Notes: generated from the sequence alone by a model not told the origin. 64,000 nucleotides of DNA from Marasmitruncus massiliensis (GCF_900186535.1 NZ_FYDE01000005.1:906895-970894), one strand, 5' to 3'; shown: positions 33,955 through 43,597, counted from the first letter of the stretch. Program-made: numbers and translations.

Positions 33955-34000
33955 CTGTCAAAAACACCGCCGGATTGTTTTCCGGCGGTGTTTTTGACAG
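33955..34000. repeat. 20-bp perfect inverted repeat
   Basis: The arms 33955-33974 and 33981-34000 are perfectly complementary with a 6-base loop. Each arm contains an A5 or T5 tract, so it could terminate transcription in either direction, yet no gene ends nearby upstream on the plus strand. Confidence 0.75.
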
Positions 34001-34219
34001 GAGGGTATACATAACGAAAAAAGCTGTTTAGACTCCTGACTATTTTGTGCGGATTCAATTGCAATATTCATACGAAAGGTGTCGAAAGAGCCCCGTATCA
34101 GTTTTAGCCTGCGGTTTTTAAAACAGGCAACCGCATGGATAAAAGTAAAAATGAGATTTTGAATGCAAAGGCATGCTAAAAACGAAATAAAATAAATATG
34201 ATTACTAAAAGAAGATTCA

Positions 34220-35263
34220 TTGGCGGTGGTGAATTTGCTTACAAAATTGTTCAAAAAAGGATTTGCGGCAGCTGCGGTACTTTTGACAATATCAATTTTA
34301 TATTATTCGGTCTCCATTTTCCACCATATACGTACGGTTAATGCAATGGCGGATAATTCGTTGACATGGGTAGACTTTAATGTCACCAAATCGGCGATGG
34401 ATCGGGCGCTCCAGTTGGATATAGAAAGCCGCAACACAAAAAATCCACTTAATTGGATTGATCTGCTTGCTTATCTGGGAGCAAAATATGGAGGAAATTT
34501 TAATCAATATCGGGCAAAGGATTTAAATGAACTTGTAAAACAATGTAAAGACGGCGTTTCGGTCAAGCAGCTGGCAGAAAATATGAAATACTTTGATTAT
34601 TATAAAAAAGCGTATGAAGCCGTTCTGGGCGGTATGGTTGGAGAATATCTGATACAGCTTACGGATAAACCCGGCGGCAAGGCCCTGCAGCTTCAGACCG
34701 GATACGGGCTGAAAGCCTATTCTCCGGTTGCTGAGGGATATGGTTTTTCACACTACAATGATTTCGGCAGTTCACGTTCCTTTGGATTCAGCAGACCTCA
34801 TCAGGGACATGATATTTTTGGAAGAATCGGAACGCCGGTTGTGGCGGTGGAGTCAGGAATTGTCGAAACGCTTGGATGGAATCAATATGGCGGGTGGCGC
34901 ATAGGAATCCGGAGCTTCGACGGCCGCAGATACTATTATTATGCACATTTGCGCAAAGACCGGCCGTACCATGGAGACATGCAGGAAGGCGTGCTGGTAC
35001 AGGCAGGTGACGTAATCGGATACCTTGGTATGACAGGTTACTCTAACGCTGAAAATGTGAACGGGATGAAAAGCCCGCATCTGCATTTCGGGATGGAGAT
35101 TGTTCCGGAAGGGTGTGAAAGGGAAAGCAACTGCGAGATCTGGATTGATACATATGAAATTATAAAATTTTTGGAACAACATAAATCTACGGTGGTGCTT
35201 GACAAGGAAACAAAAGAATATAACCGCAAGTACAGGTTCTTGGATCTGGGGATGCTGGAATAG
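34220..35263 (+). CDS. M23-family (LytM) peptidase, membrane-anchored
   Basis: The 347 residues have one N-terminal hydrophobic helix (about 14-35), a helical linker domain and a C-terminal M23 peptidase domain. Zn ligands are visible as HQGHD (H194 and D198 of the HxxxD motif) and HLHFG near 290. The protein should cleave peptidoglycan cross-bridges outside the membrane. The start is uncertain among TTG 34220, GTG 34226 and GTG 34229. A terminator follows about 60 bases after the stop. Sporulation or cell-separation roles are possible; the neighbours do not decide. Confidence 0.85.
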   Translation: MAVVNLLTKLFKKGFAAAAVLLTISILYYSVSIFHHIRTVNAMADNSLTWVDFNVTKSAMDRALQLDIESRNTKNPLNWIDLLAYLGAKYGGNFNQYRAKDLNELVKQCKDGVSVKQLAENMKYFDYYKKAYEAVLGGMVGEYLIQLTDKPGGKALQLQTGYGLKAYSPVAEGYGFSHYNDFGSSRSFGFSRPHQGHDIFGRIGTPVVAVESGIVETLGWNQYGGWRIGIRSFDGRRYYYYAHLRKDRPYHGDMQEGVLVQAGDVIGYLGMTGYSNAENVNGMKSPHLHFGMEIVPEGCERESNCEIWIDTYEIIKFLEQHKSTVVLDKETKEYNRKYRFLDLGMLE

Positions 35264-35321
35264 CCAGCCGACCGGGGCTGGCTGCTTCAATCAACTGTGC
35301 GGGACTGCAACGATAAATGCG

Positions 35322-35345
35322 GGCGGCATCTTTGCCGCCTTTTTT
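35322..35345 (+). terminator. Terminator after the M23 peptidase
   Basis: GGCGGCA (35322-35328) pairs with TGCCGCC (35333-35339), followed by T6. Confidence 0.8.
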
Positions 35346-35588
35346 AATTTTGCATCTTTCTGAAAATGCAGATTGTATCCATCACCGGCGTATTCATGAC
35401 CTTCAGCTCCGAGCGTACTGAATCGTACTACTACCCCAAATCGATTTAGATACTGGGTCAAACGGAAAAAGCTGCCAAAACAGCCTGAAATCAGCAGTTG
35501 AATATAGCATCCGGCAGTCTAAGACAGGCTTATCCTGGCCACGGCTGATACTGTTTTTGTGTGGGGCTATCGCACAGGCGGCTGATTT

Positions 35589-35718
35589 GTGGTATAATAG
35601 CTGCAAAGCGGCTATTATACGATTATGGCCAAGGCGATGCGCTCGCAAAGCTTGCTCCCGCCCAATGGCCAATTATACCACTGCGTGCTTTGCACTTGTG
35701 GCATAATAGCCGCAAAGC
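35589..35718. repeat. Repeat element with terminal inverted repeats, plus a partial copy
   Basis: A 93-bp unit (35589-35681) is bounded by GTGGTATAA and TTATACCAC. Inside it is a 27-base hairpin with arms TATAATAGC and GCTATTATA. A second, diverged copy of the left part begins at 35698 (GTGGCATAATAGC followed by CGCAAAGC). The wider gap 35346-35846 contains no convincing gene, and the longest frames across it look like noise. It could be a small non-autonomous or REP-like element. Confidence 0.5.
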
Positions 35719-35846
35719 TGTTAATAGTCGCGCTGCGGATGTTACAACCATTCTTTTTTCCGTAGCTGTACTGATGGAAAACGGCTGGATAAATGGATTG
35801 CTTTGGCATCCATGACAGAAATTACTGCCGGCAGGAGGAATTCATA

Positions 35847-36764
35847 ATGGAAATCAAAAAAGCCGCAATCATAGGCGTTGGCGCTTTGGGGGTTTTATTT
35901 GGGCGGCAGATTGCCGCCGCCCTTGGAAAAGACGCTGTTTGCTATGTGGCGGATAGACAACGAATTGAGCGGTATCAGAGGGACGGCGTTTACTGCAACG
36001 GGGAAAAGCTGGACCTATGCTTCATTGACCGCGATGATACGACCGCAAGCCCCGTAGATCTCCTGATCTTTGCGGTGAAATATCCTGCCATACAGGAAGC
36101 GGTGGAGGCGGCGCGCCGCCTGGTGGGCGAACAGACGGTCATCATTTCCCTGCTGAACGGGATCACCAGCGAACGGGTTCTCTCCGACGTGTTCGGCGCG
36201 GAAAAGGTGTTATACTGTGTGGCGCAGGGAATGGACGCGATCAAGGACGGAAGCCGGTTCTCCTATCAGAATATGGGCGAGCTTGTCATTGGAGAAGCCG
36301 ATAACAGACGAAGTGAAAAGCTGTCTGCGGTCGCAAGGTTTTTTGACCGCGCGGGCGTCCCTTATAAAATTCCGGAAAATACCATGCATACCCTGTGGAA
36401 CAAGCTGATGCTGAACGTGGGGGTGAATCAGACCACGGCTGTCTACGGAATCAACTTCCGGGAATTGCAGAAAGAGGGCCCCGCGAGGCAGACGATGCTT
36501 TCCGCTATGCGGGAAACGAAGGCTGTCGCCGCCTATGAAGGAATTACACTGACCGAAGATGACATCAGCCGCTGGATGCAGATTCTGGATTCGTTGAATC
36601 CGGACGGACGCCCTTCGATGGCGCAGGATGTGCTGGCCCGTCGCCGAACCGAGGTGGAGCTGTTCGCCGGCACCATAACCGCCCTAGGCAAAAAGCATGG
36701 TATCCCCACCTCGACAAACGATCTGCTTTATGCGAAAATTAAAGAGATTGAACGGCAGTTTTAG
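35847..36764 (+). CDS. Ketopantoate reductase family protein (2-dehydropantoate 2-reductase-like)
   Basis: A 305-residue NADPH-dependent oxidoreductase of the ApbA/PanE fold. The N-terminal Rossmann motif is IIGVGALGVLFGRQIA, then VDLLIFAVKYPAIQEAVEAA and LLNGITSERVL. The C-terminal helical domain shows the catalytic Lys/Asn pattern TLWNKLMLNVGVNQTTA and SMAQDVLARRRTEVELFAGTI. The ATG at 35847 lies seven bases after AGGAGGA; the longer frame from 35793 is rejected. Whether it makes pantoate or reduces another 2-keto acid is open; no panB, panC or panD is nearby. Confidence 0.85.
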   Translation: MEIKKAAIIGVGALGVLFGRQIAAALGKDAVCYVADRQRIERYQRDGVYCNGEKLDLCFIDRDDTTASPVDLLIFAVKYPAIQEAVEAARRLVGEQTVIISLLNGITSERVLSDVFGAEKVLYCVAQGMDAIKDGSRFSYQNMGELVIGEADNRRSEKLSAVARFFDRAGVPYKIPENTMHTLWNKLMLNVGVNQTTAVYGINFRELQKEGPARQTMLSAMRETKAVAAYEGITLTEDDISRWMQILDSLNPDGRPSMAQDVLARRRTEVELFAGTITALGKKHGIPTSTNDLLYAKIKEIERQF

Positions 36765-36790
36765 TCCCGCCGCGTCGCTCTCATAAACAG

Positions 36791-36820
36791 AAATCCCGCC
36801 TTGAATTCAAGGCGGGATTT
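36791..36820. terminator. Hairpin between convergent genes
   Basis: A 30-base perfect palindrome (AAATCCCGCCTTGAA and its complement) lies between the ketopantoate-reductase-like gene and the minus-strand dehydrogenase. It can form a stem from either strand, but the T-run is only three bases. Confidence 0.65.
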
Positions 36821-36843
36821 CATGATTGTTCAGAAACGGCAGG

Positions 36844-37911
36844 TCACTGCCAGCTTTCCAGTTTATCAACAGCGGCTGTGATCATTTCAGGAGTGACCTC
36901 ATAGGGATAATGGCGTACGTCGATGCCGCTGAGCGCTTTGGCAATCACGTTTCCAAGATCCTCTCTGGAAACATGAAGATCGGAGAGCTTCGTCGGCAGC
37001 CCCATTTTTTCGCTGAACTGATGGATTCGAACAAGCTCTTCGTCCTGCCCGTCCACGGCCAGCAAAACCAGCACGCCATAGGATACGATTTCTCCGTGCA
37101 GATGTCCGTAGCGTTCGATCTGCGGAAGAATGGTGAAACCATTGTACATGGCGTGGGCAAGTCCTGTCGTCAGATCAATGCCGACAAGGTTGGAAACCAG
37201 CCCGGTTGAAACAATGATTCCCAGAATAATTTCCTCCAGATCGGGGGAAACCGTATTGCTGTCGCAGTCGTGCAGGGCTTTCACGCCGTAACGTACCAGC
37301 GGGTCGGAACACATGCTGCTGATCGCGGTGCCGAGTGCGTTGGAGTGGGAAAGCACGTCCCCGCGCCCGGAAGTGGTGCATTCGTAAAATTTTGCCATGG
37401 TATCGCCGATGCCGGCCCAGAGGTACTGGCGGGGAGCTTCGGCGATGATCCTGCTGTTAATGAAAATATGGATCGGCGGAACATCGGAAAAGGAGTATTC
37501 CCGAAGGGAACCGTCCGGATGGTAAAGGATTCCCAGCGAGGTGCAGGAGGCACAGGTTGAAGCGATGGTCGGAAAGGTGAAAAACGGCCGGTTGGTTCTG
37601 TGCGCCAGCACCTTTGCGGTGTCGATCGCTTTGCCGCCGCCCACCGCAAAGATCATATCGGCCTGCTGTACTTCGGCGTTTGCTTCAAGCAGTTCGATGT
37701 TTTCCACAGAGGCTTCCCCGCCGTTCCAGAAAAATCCGAGAATGGACAGCGCGGTCTCTTTCACTGCCGCAGCAATGGCATCCCGGGATGCCTGCAAAGC
37801 CCGTTTACCGCCGATAACGGCGATTTTGCTGCCATAGCGGGGGCAGATCGTTTTGATATCATCGTAGGCGTCGTCACCGATTGTATAGCCCGGAAACAGT
37901 TGTCTGTTCAT
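36844..37911 (-). CDS. Iron-containing (GldA-like) alcohol dehydrogenase
   Basis: A 355-residue member of the Fe-ADH/glycerol dehydrogenase family. The NAD-binding block is FAVGGGKAIDTAKVLAH and the following conserved segment is FTFPTIASTCASCTSLGILY. Metal-site His residues appear in GLAHAMYNG and HGEIVSYG. The start is ATG 37911, six bases after AAGGAGA; the 55-residue upstream extension has no SD. It lies 25 bases downstream of a YkvI-type transporter on the same strand, both under the T-box, so its substrate may relate to the amino acid sensed. Exact substrate unknown. Confidence 0.87.
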   Translation of the reverse strand: MNRQLFPGYTIGDDAYDDIKTICPRYGSKIAVIGGKRALQASRDAIAAAVKETALSILGFFWNGGEASVENIELLEANAEVQQADMIFAVGGGKAIDTAKVLAHRTNRPFFTFPTIASTCASCTSLGILYHPDGSLREYSFSDVPPIHIFINSRIIAEAPRQYLWAGIGDTMAKFYECTTSGRGDVLSHSNALGTAISSMCSDPLVRYGVKALHDCDSNTVSPDLEEIILGIIVSTGLVSNLVGIDLTTGLAHAMYNGFTILPQIERYGHLHGEIVSYGVLVLLAVDGQDEELVRIHQFSEKMGLPTKLSDLHVSREDLGNVIAKALSGIDVRHYPYEVTPEMITAAVDKLESWQ

Positions 37912-37936
37912 CGTAAAGTCTCCTTCTAAAGTTTGA

Positions 37937-39160
37937 TTATTCAACGGGAACGGCGTCAAAGCCGGAAAGGTTCTTGCCGCTCTTAGCTTCCGCGGCAGTC
38001 TGCCCCACGTATTCCGGATGCTCTTTGAGGTATTTCCGGTTTTTATAAACACCGATCGTAAGGAAGGGGACGACAATAATGGCGATTCCCAGGTATCCGC
38101 AATAGCCGTAACCGTATTTGATGATTTTGCTGAGCCCCACCGTAGAAACCCCCATGGAAATCATCATGGAAAAACACGATACCACTGCGCGGCGGAAAAC
38201 CGGCTGGCGGATGCCGGAGAGAACTTTCAGGTGTTCAAAGCGCGAAACAAACCCGTAGACGGTGGTAACACCGGTAGAAATGAAGCATAAAAGCAGGGAA
38301 ATGTTATAAAACCAATAGAGAACGGGCATTCCAAGCTGGTTGCAGATATAGAGCGAGGGGAGCGTGGTTTCGCCTGCCGCGGAAAACTCGGGATACCAGC
38401 CGAGCAGCATGATGCAGGAAAGCCCCAGTGCGAAAGCGTTCATGAGAAAGGCGACGGTCATGGCTCTGGATGCGTTACGCCCGTTTTTGAGCGGAGCACC
38501 GCAGGAAATCATGGTTGGAATGACTACCGACTGGAAACCCGCATAGGTGAATGCGTTCAGCAGGGGAGTGCCAAGACCTTTCGAAGCTTGTAACGTGCTG
38601 AAAATGGTTGTGATCTCCGGCAGCCTGGCTTTGACGCCGACTGTAAAAATGATGGCGCAGCAGATCAGAATGCACACGGACATCAGGGTGGAGGCCCTGG
38701 AGACCAGAGATGCCCCAAAAATGGTAAGCGCCAGCAGAATCAGCCCGACAAGAAAGACCGCCGCGCCATAGGAGAGAATCCCCAGCTTTTCAAACAGGGA
38801 AGCCGCTCCGGCAATCACCGCCCCCACGGCGCAAATCACCATGATGTTGAAATAGAGCTCAAAAACCCATTCCAGTTTGTCAAACGGATGGTAAAGGGTC
38901 TGGAACAGTTCCTTATAGCTTTTTAGGCCTCTGGAATTATACATGATCATGCATTCCCGGATGGTCAGCGACAGCAGCGCCATCGAAAGGACTGCCGCGA
39001 GAGGAGCAATCCAGCCATACTGGGCATAATATTGGGTGGCCTGATTACCCGTGGCAAAGCCTCCGCCGGCGTGGGAGCTGAACAGGACACTGGCCACCGC
39101 AAAGACCCCTGCAAATTTCATGCGGGCGGAGATGGCCGCTTTTTGATTGGGATTGGACAT
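37937..39160 (-). CDS. YkvI-type membrane transporter (LeuT/APC-like fold)
   Basis: A 407-residue protein with roughly ten membrane helices. The N-terminal helix carries the broken-helix motif SSHAGGGFATGNQATQYYAQYG, typical of the YkvI group related to amino-acid/cation symporters; no member substrate is firmly assigned to my knowledge. The start is ATG 39160 after GAAAGAGGTG; the frame from 39217 would overlap the T-box terminator. T-box control implies amino-acid transport, with tyrosine the best guess from the specifier. Confidence 0.72.
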   Translation of the reverse strand: MSNPNQKAAISARMKFAGVFAVASVLFSSHAGGGFATGNQATQYYAQYGWIAPLAAVLSMALLSLTIRECMIMYNSRGLKSYKELFQTLYHPFDKLEWVFELYFNIMVICAVGAVIAGAASLFEKLGILSYGAAVFLVGLILLALTIFGASLVSRASTLMSVCILICCAIIFTVGVKARLPEITTIFSTLQASKGLGTPLLNAFTYAGFQSVVIPTMISCGAPLKNGRNASRAMTVAFLMNAFALGLSCIMLLGWYPEFSAAGETTLPSLYICNQLGMPVLYWFYNISLLLCFISTGVTTVYGFVSRFEHLKVLSGIRQPVFRRAVVSCFSMMISMGVSTVGLSKIIKYGYGYCGYLGIAIIVVPFLTIGVYKNRKYLKEHPEYVGQTAAEAKSGKNLSGFDAVPVE

Positions 39161-39214
39161 AACTGACACACCTCTTTCAATGTTAGAAACATGAATCCGC
39201 ACAAACAAGGCAAA

Positions 39215-39515
39215 CAAAAAAAGCCTTTCGCCTCCGGGTATTAAACCCTAAGAGACGAAAGGCTTTACACTTTCGCGATACCACTCTTGTTCATTTCCGT
39301 GGAAATGCACTCACCGGATACGGACGCCATGCATCGTATATCCTGTCACTGTAACGGTTGACCTCCGTATTCACCTACACTTTTTTCAGTGAACCCACTC
39401 CGAGGCCAGTTCGGTATTTCTCCCGATGCTGTTTTTCACCACCCAACAGCTCTCTGCAATCGTTCAAAATCCTACTATTCCTCATCGATGTGTTTGTCGA
39501 TTCAGTTTTCCTGTT
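39215..39515 (-). promoter_or_regulatory. T-box riboswitch (probable Tyr specifier) ahead of the YkvI-type gene
   Basis: On the minus strand the leader shows AGAGAGCTG, GGGTGGTGAAAA, the specifier region GAAATACCGAACTGG (around 39420-39406) and the antiterminator core AGTGGTATCGCGAA (39285-39272), a variant of TGGNACCGCG. A terminator follows (10-bp lower stem, 39221-39230 with 39256-39265, then T7). The likely specifier is UAC (Tyr, 39416-39414); AUA and ACC are the overlapping alternatives. The base after TGG is U, which would pair with discriminator A, as in tRNA-Tyr. Confidence 0.85.
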
Positions 39516-39519
39516 TCAT

Positions 39520-39548
39520 AATTTAGCACGAGTCTGACCAATTGTCAA
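39520..39548 (-). promoter_or_regulatory. SigA promoter of the T-box transcript
   Basis: On the minus strand, TTGACA (39548-39543), a 17-base spacer and TAAATT (39525-39520). It sits directly upstream of the T-box leader and between it and the 3' end of the HTH gene. Confidence 0.75.
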
Positions 39549-39587
39549 CCCTTTTTTGAAATAAAGTGGTAAAGGATGAAACAACAA

Positions 39588-41147
39588 TCACTTGCAGACA
39601 TCGGCTTCGGGGGATGGTTCAAGGCCGGCAATCATTCCTTCCAGCTTTTGAATCACAGCTTCTTTGCTGCGCTCTTTCAGGGGAATGCGCAGGATCATAT
39701 CTTCCAGATAATCCTGAAAGGCGCTGACCAAAGTTTGCTGACGGAAGACAAAAATGATGGAGCCGTCATTTTTTGCTGCAATGACGCCGTTTTCCTCTTT
39801 CACGGCGAAGAAATAATTCTGTATGGGTTTCTCCGGATAAATGAGAAAAGAATAGCGCTCATAGGTTTTCAGAAGGTGAACGATATTTTTTAAGTGCAGG
39901 CAAAAATCTGAGCGGGAATATTGTAAAGCGGGTCCTCCCAAAAGGTCGCGCGGACAGGGCACAACCGTCGCTTCCGGAAAAGTTTCCGGAAGGGATAGCC
40001 CAACGAGTTCCGTGACATCATTGGCTTGCAGCTTGGATAAAAATGCAGACTGCATCTTTTTCTGGAGCGCGGAGATGCGTTGCGTTTGTTCCGCCGTGCC
40101 ATAGCTCTGCGCAAGCAGACGGTCAAACATCGGCTTGGGCATCGTCAATGCGGATAAAGCTGTCGTACATAAAATGGAGTTTCCAAACTGCTCTTCAAAA
40201 CGGACCCACAGTTCGGAGAATTTGGGAAAGCTCTCTTCTTTAAAAATCTGCATCAGAGGATAACAGGTCTTTAGAAATTCCTGAAATTCCACAGTCAGAT
40301 TTTTTATCATATCGGGGTCCGTATAATAGAACAGCTGTGGGTTTGTCACAGACGGAGAGAAGGAAGTCGAGGTAACGGCGGCAATTCCAGGGGCGATAAA
40401 CAGGGTTCGCCGAACGATATGCTCCCGAAATTTTGGAAAATAAAAGGATTCAATTGCGCCCGTCATATAAATCGGCATCCACTGGTCGATAGCGGTCAGC
40501 AGCTGCGACAGATCTCTGGCGATGGTATGAATGATCTTAATTTTCCATCCCTGTGCAATGATTTTTAAAAGCAAAGCTTGCCACTGATGGTTGAATTCTT
40601 TGCTTTTCATCATCCAGTCCATACTTTCATCACTGTATAACAGTAGCGTACAGGGCTTTCTGCTTGCCGCAACAGCGGAAAGAAACCGGATGATGACATC
40701 CTGTTTGCCTCCCAGTCCGTAAAAAACTTCCGCATTTACAGGTCTTCCTGCCGGCTGGCAGGTGCGTACTTCGGCATTAGGCAGCAGCACTTCGGATTTT
40801 CGGGGCAAGTTGAGCCTGTCCAAAAATTCAATAATTGACTCGTCCTGAATATTGCCTTCATTCAGCCAGGCAAGAAGCTGTTCCGTGATCTTTTGAGGAT
40901 TTTCCGATCTTTCCTGCGGCTCTAAATTCATTAACTCGAACAAAGTGTTCTTCTGGCTCTCCAATTTTGCCTGTGCAACAAAAAACGCGGCAATTTCTCT
41001 GACGTAACTGTTTCGTGGTGAAGGGATACGTTTTCCGGTGCGCCAGCGGCTTACTAAGGAAGCATCGACCGACAGCGATTTTGCAAGGCGGCTGTTTGCA
41101 ATATTTTGAACAGTCATCAGCAAATTCAGTCTTTTGTAAAAACTCAT
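39588..41147 (-). CDS. Large HTH protein of unknown function
   Basis: About 519 residues. An N-terminal XRE-like helix-turn-helix (about 5-60, ANSRLAKSLSVDASLVSRWRTGKRIPS) is followed by about 450 residues with no domain I recognise. The middle has alternating alpha/beta character (PCTLLLYSDESMDWMM, GWKIKIIHTIARDLSQLL). The start is ATG 41147 after GAAGGG; an ATG at 41174 is less well placed. The gene is divergent from a chemoreceptor gene and upstream of the T-box operon. The length is far above a simple repressor, so the C-terminal part may be a sensor or effector domain. Confidence 0.75.
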   Translation of the reverse strand: MSFYKRLNLLMTVQNIANSRLAKSLSVDASLVSRWRTGKRIPSPRNSYVREIAAFFVAQAKLESQKNTLFELMNLEPQERSENPQKITEQLLAWLNEGNIQDESIIEFLDRLNLPRKSEVLLPNAEVRTCQPAGRPVNAEVFYGLGGKQDVIIRFLSAVAASRKPCTLLLYSDESMDWMMKSKEFNHQWQALLLKIIAQGWKIKIIHTIARDLSQLLTAIDQWMPIYMTGAIESFYFPKFREHIVRRTLFIAPGIAAVTSTSFSPSVTNPQLFYYTDPDMIKNLTVEFQEFLKTCYPLMQIFKEESFPKFSELWVRFEEQFGNSILCTTALSALTMPKPMFDRLLAQSYGTAEQTQRISALQKKMQSAFLSKLQANDVTELVGLSLPETFPEATVVPCPRDLLGGPALQYSRSDFCLHLKNIVHLLKTYERYSFLIYPEKPIQNYFFAVKEENGVIAAKNDGSIIFVFRQQTLVSAFQDYLEDMILRIPLKERSKEAVIQKLEGMIAGLEPSPEADVCK

Positions 41148-41481
41148 AAAGACCCTTCTCTCTTTATTCAGCAAGATGACAATTTCAAATGTGATGTCAC
41201 GGGTTCATGACAAATCTGTCATTGACAAAATAATAAAAGTAACTAGTTTTAATTAAAAAACTGACGAGTTAAATAATACAGACGAAATTGTGACGGCTGT
41301 GTTCGGTAAGCGTATCGGTGCTGAATGTGTAACAAAATCACATACAAGGTATCTTTTCTATTTTAATATAAAGGCAAAAGAAAAGCCATACCAAAAAATG
41401 GACGCGAAACCGTATGAGCATGTCAATACACAGTCTGTGAGAGACAATTTAATCAACGGCTTAAGAGAGGATAGGGTGAGT

Positions 41482-43557
41482 ATGAAATTTCAATTCAAAA
41501 AACGAAACAGGACCCAAAGTCTGAGCAAAATGGTATTGCAGTTCAATGCGATGACAGTTGCCGTTACAGTCGCGATCACCTGCACATTTGCGCTGGTTTC
41601 CATGGACAATTCAATTAGAGATTTATCCAGAAAACAGGCAGCGGCTTCTATAGAAATCGTAAAGGAAGACCTGACTGATATGGAACAGGACCTGCTTGAT
41701 TCGGCACAGGCAATTGCTGGAAATCACGAGATTTCAGCAGCGGTGGCTGCGGGTGACCAGGGAAAAATAACAAGCAAATTAGGGGAACTTGCAAATTCTT
41801 TAAATTTGGAAATGGCGACGGTGACTGATGAAAAAGGCACGGTAATTGCACGCACACATGAAGAAAATAAAGGAGACGATATTTCCTATCAGGAGAATGT
41901 GCGCAGAGCTATGCAGGGGGAAGCGACAGCGCAGATCGAGACTGGAACAGCGGTTCGATTTGCGGTAAGGGCAGGGGCGCCTGTTTATGAAACAAACGGA
42001 AAAGTTGCAGGTGTCATCTCCGTTGGATACAGGCTGGATAATCCGAAGTTTGTAGATGAGCTGAAAGAAAAAATCGGTGCCGAATTTACGATATTTGCAG
42101 GCGATGAAAGAGTGAATTCAACCATCATGGAAAACGGCGAAAGAATTGTCGGAACCAAGCTGGATAACAAAATAGCCGATGTCGTCATTGGCCAAAAGCA
42201 GCAGTACATAGGAAATGCCACGTTATATGGAAAAAACTACACAGCGGTGTATAGCCCGATTCTTTCTGAAGATGGCAGTACGGTTACCGGCATTTTATAT
42301 TCGGGCAGCGACATGACGGAAACAGAAAAAAAATTAGCGGAAGAAATTATCCTGATTGTCACAATTGCTGTTTTGGCGGTACTGCTGAGTATGCCAATCG
42401 GTGCAATGATCCTGAAAAAGCGCTTGAAAGCCCCTCTTGAAAAAGTAGTGAATGCGGCAAAGGCAATAGAAACTGGCGTGATTGACGAATCTCTGAATCT
42501 CCAGCTGCAGTCTATTACCAGCAGGGACGAAATCGGCTCGCTGGCACGCTCCATGGAAGGCGCCGTCCGGTCTGTCAATCGAATTGCCGAAGATTCAAAA
42601 GTTTTGGCGGAGGCAATTGCGAATCATGATCTGACCGTCCAGATAGACACATCATCACATAGCGGAGTGTATAAAGAGATTATAACGGTAGTGGACAGCT
42701 TGTTCTCGCAGATCGGTTCAATTTTGGAGCAGATCAGACAGGTGGCGGACAGCATTGGCGTGGGTTCGGAGCATATTTCCTCCGCCTCGCAGACACTTGC
42801 TCAGGGCGCAACCGAGCAGGCCAGTTCCACGGAAGAACTTGCCGCAACCATTTCAGAAATTGCCCAGCAGATTAAAGAAAATGCGATGAACGCCAACGGC
42901 GCCAATAGCCTGACACAGGAAGCCGGACAGGAAGTCGCCATCGGCAGCAGGCATATGGACGATCTGCTGGCCGCCATGGATGAAATCAGCCGGACTTCCA
43001 GCGAAATCGGTAAAATCATCAAAACCATCGACGATATTGCGTTTCAAACCAACATTCTTGCGCTGAACGCTGCTGTAGAAGCGGCGAGGGCAGGTTCCGC
43101 GGGAAAAGGGTTCTCCGTTGTGGCGGATGAAGTCAGAAATCTTGCGATTAAGAGCGCAGAGGCGGCCAAGAGCACGACCAGCCTGATTGAAACATCGACG
43201 CTTGCGGTGGGAAAAGGCGGAAAAATCGCGAAAGAAACGGAACAGGCACTTAGAACTGTCGTGGAAAAGACCGAACAGGTAAGCCGGATTGTGAGTGAGA
43301 TCAGTCAGGCGGCCCGTAAACAGAGCGATGGCATTTATCAGGTAAATGTCGGAGTTGAGCAGATTTCCGGGGTTGTTCAGACAAACTCCGCGACCGCGGA
43401 AGAAACCGCTGCCTCCAGTGAGGAGCTTGCCGGACAGGCACTGACGCTGCGGGAGATGGTGGGCAGATATCGCCTGAAAAACAGGATGGCTTCGCTGCAC
43501 GAAAATAAGCAGTCGTTCCATGAGATCCGGTTTACAGAAGCGCAGAGCAAATATTAA
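41482..43557 (+). CDS. Methyl-accepting chemotaxis protein
   Basis: A 691-residue chemoreceptor: TM1 (about 20-40), an extracellular Cache-type sensor (about 45-285, with [19 protein letters not shown] and [15 protein letters not shown]), TM2 (about 290-312), HAMP (about 315-370) and a long cytoplasmic signalling coiled coil. The hairpin tip shows [23 protein letters not shown]. The start is ATG 41482 (or GTG 41476) after AGAGAGGA; the longer frame from 41290 is unsupported. No che or flagellar genes are in the window, so the ligand and partner kinase are unknown. Confidence 0.92.
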   Translation: MKFQFKKRNRTQSLSKMVLQFNAMTVAVTVAITCTFALVSMDNSIRDLSRKQAAASIEIVKEDLTDMEQDLLDSAQAIAGNHEISAAVAAGDQGKITSKLGELANSLNLEMATVTDEKGTVIARTHEENKGDDISYQENVRRAMQGEATAQIETGTAVRFAVRAGAPVYETNGKVAGVISVGYRLDNPKFVDELKEKIGAEFTIFAGDERVNSTIMENGERIVGTKLDNKIADVVIGQKQQYIGNATLYGKNYTAVYSPILSEDGSTVTGILYSGSDMTETEKKLAEEIILIVTIAVLAVLLSMPIGAMILKKRLKAPLEKVVNAAKAIETGVIDESLNLQLQSITSRDEIGSLARSMEGAVRSVNRIAEDSKVLAEAIANHDLTVQIDTSSHSGVYKEIITVVDSLFSQIGSILEQIRQVADSIGVGSEHISSASQTLAQGATEQASSTEELAATISEIAQQIKENAMNANGANSLTQEAGQEVAIGSRHMDDLLAAMDEISRTSSEIGKIIKTIDDIAFQTNILALNAAVEAARAGSAGKGFSVVADEVRNLAIKSAEAAKSTTSLIETSTLAVGKGGKIAKETEQALRTVVEKTEQVSRIVSEISQAARKQSDGIYQVNVGVEQISGVVQTNSATAEETAASSEELAGQALTLREMVGRYRLKNRMASLHENKQSFHEIRFTEAQSKY

Positions 43558-43569
43558 GGCAAAGCGAAC

Positions 43570-43597
43570 GGGGCACCGGCGATGCTGCCGATGCCCC
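43570..43597. terminator. Hairpin after the chemoreceptor gene
   Basis: GGGGCA plus CGGC pairs with GCCG plus TGCCCC, with one mismatch and a 6-base loop. The T-run is weak. It lies between convergent genes. Confidence 0.5.

Noticed and set aside
33849-34031. A 60-codon ORF spanning the second palindrome
   Set aside because: It runs through a perfect inverted repeat with A5/T5 tracts and has no SD or homology I recognise.
41290-41481. 64-residue N-terminal extension of the chemoreceptor
   Set aside because: No SD and no family resemblance; a normal chemoreceptor N-terminus (short tail plus TM1) begins at 41482.
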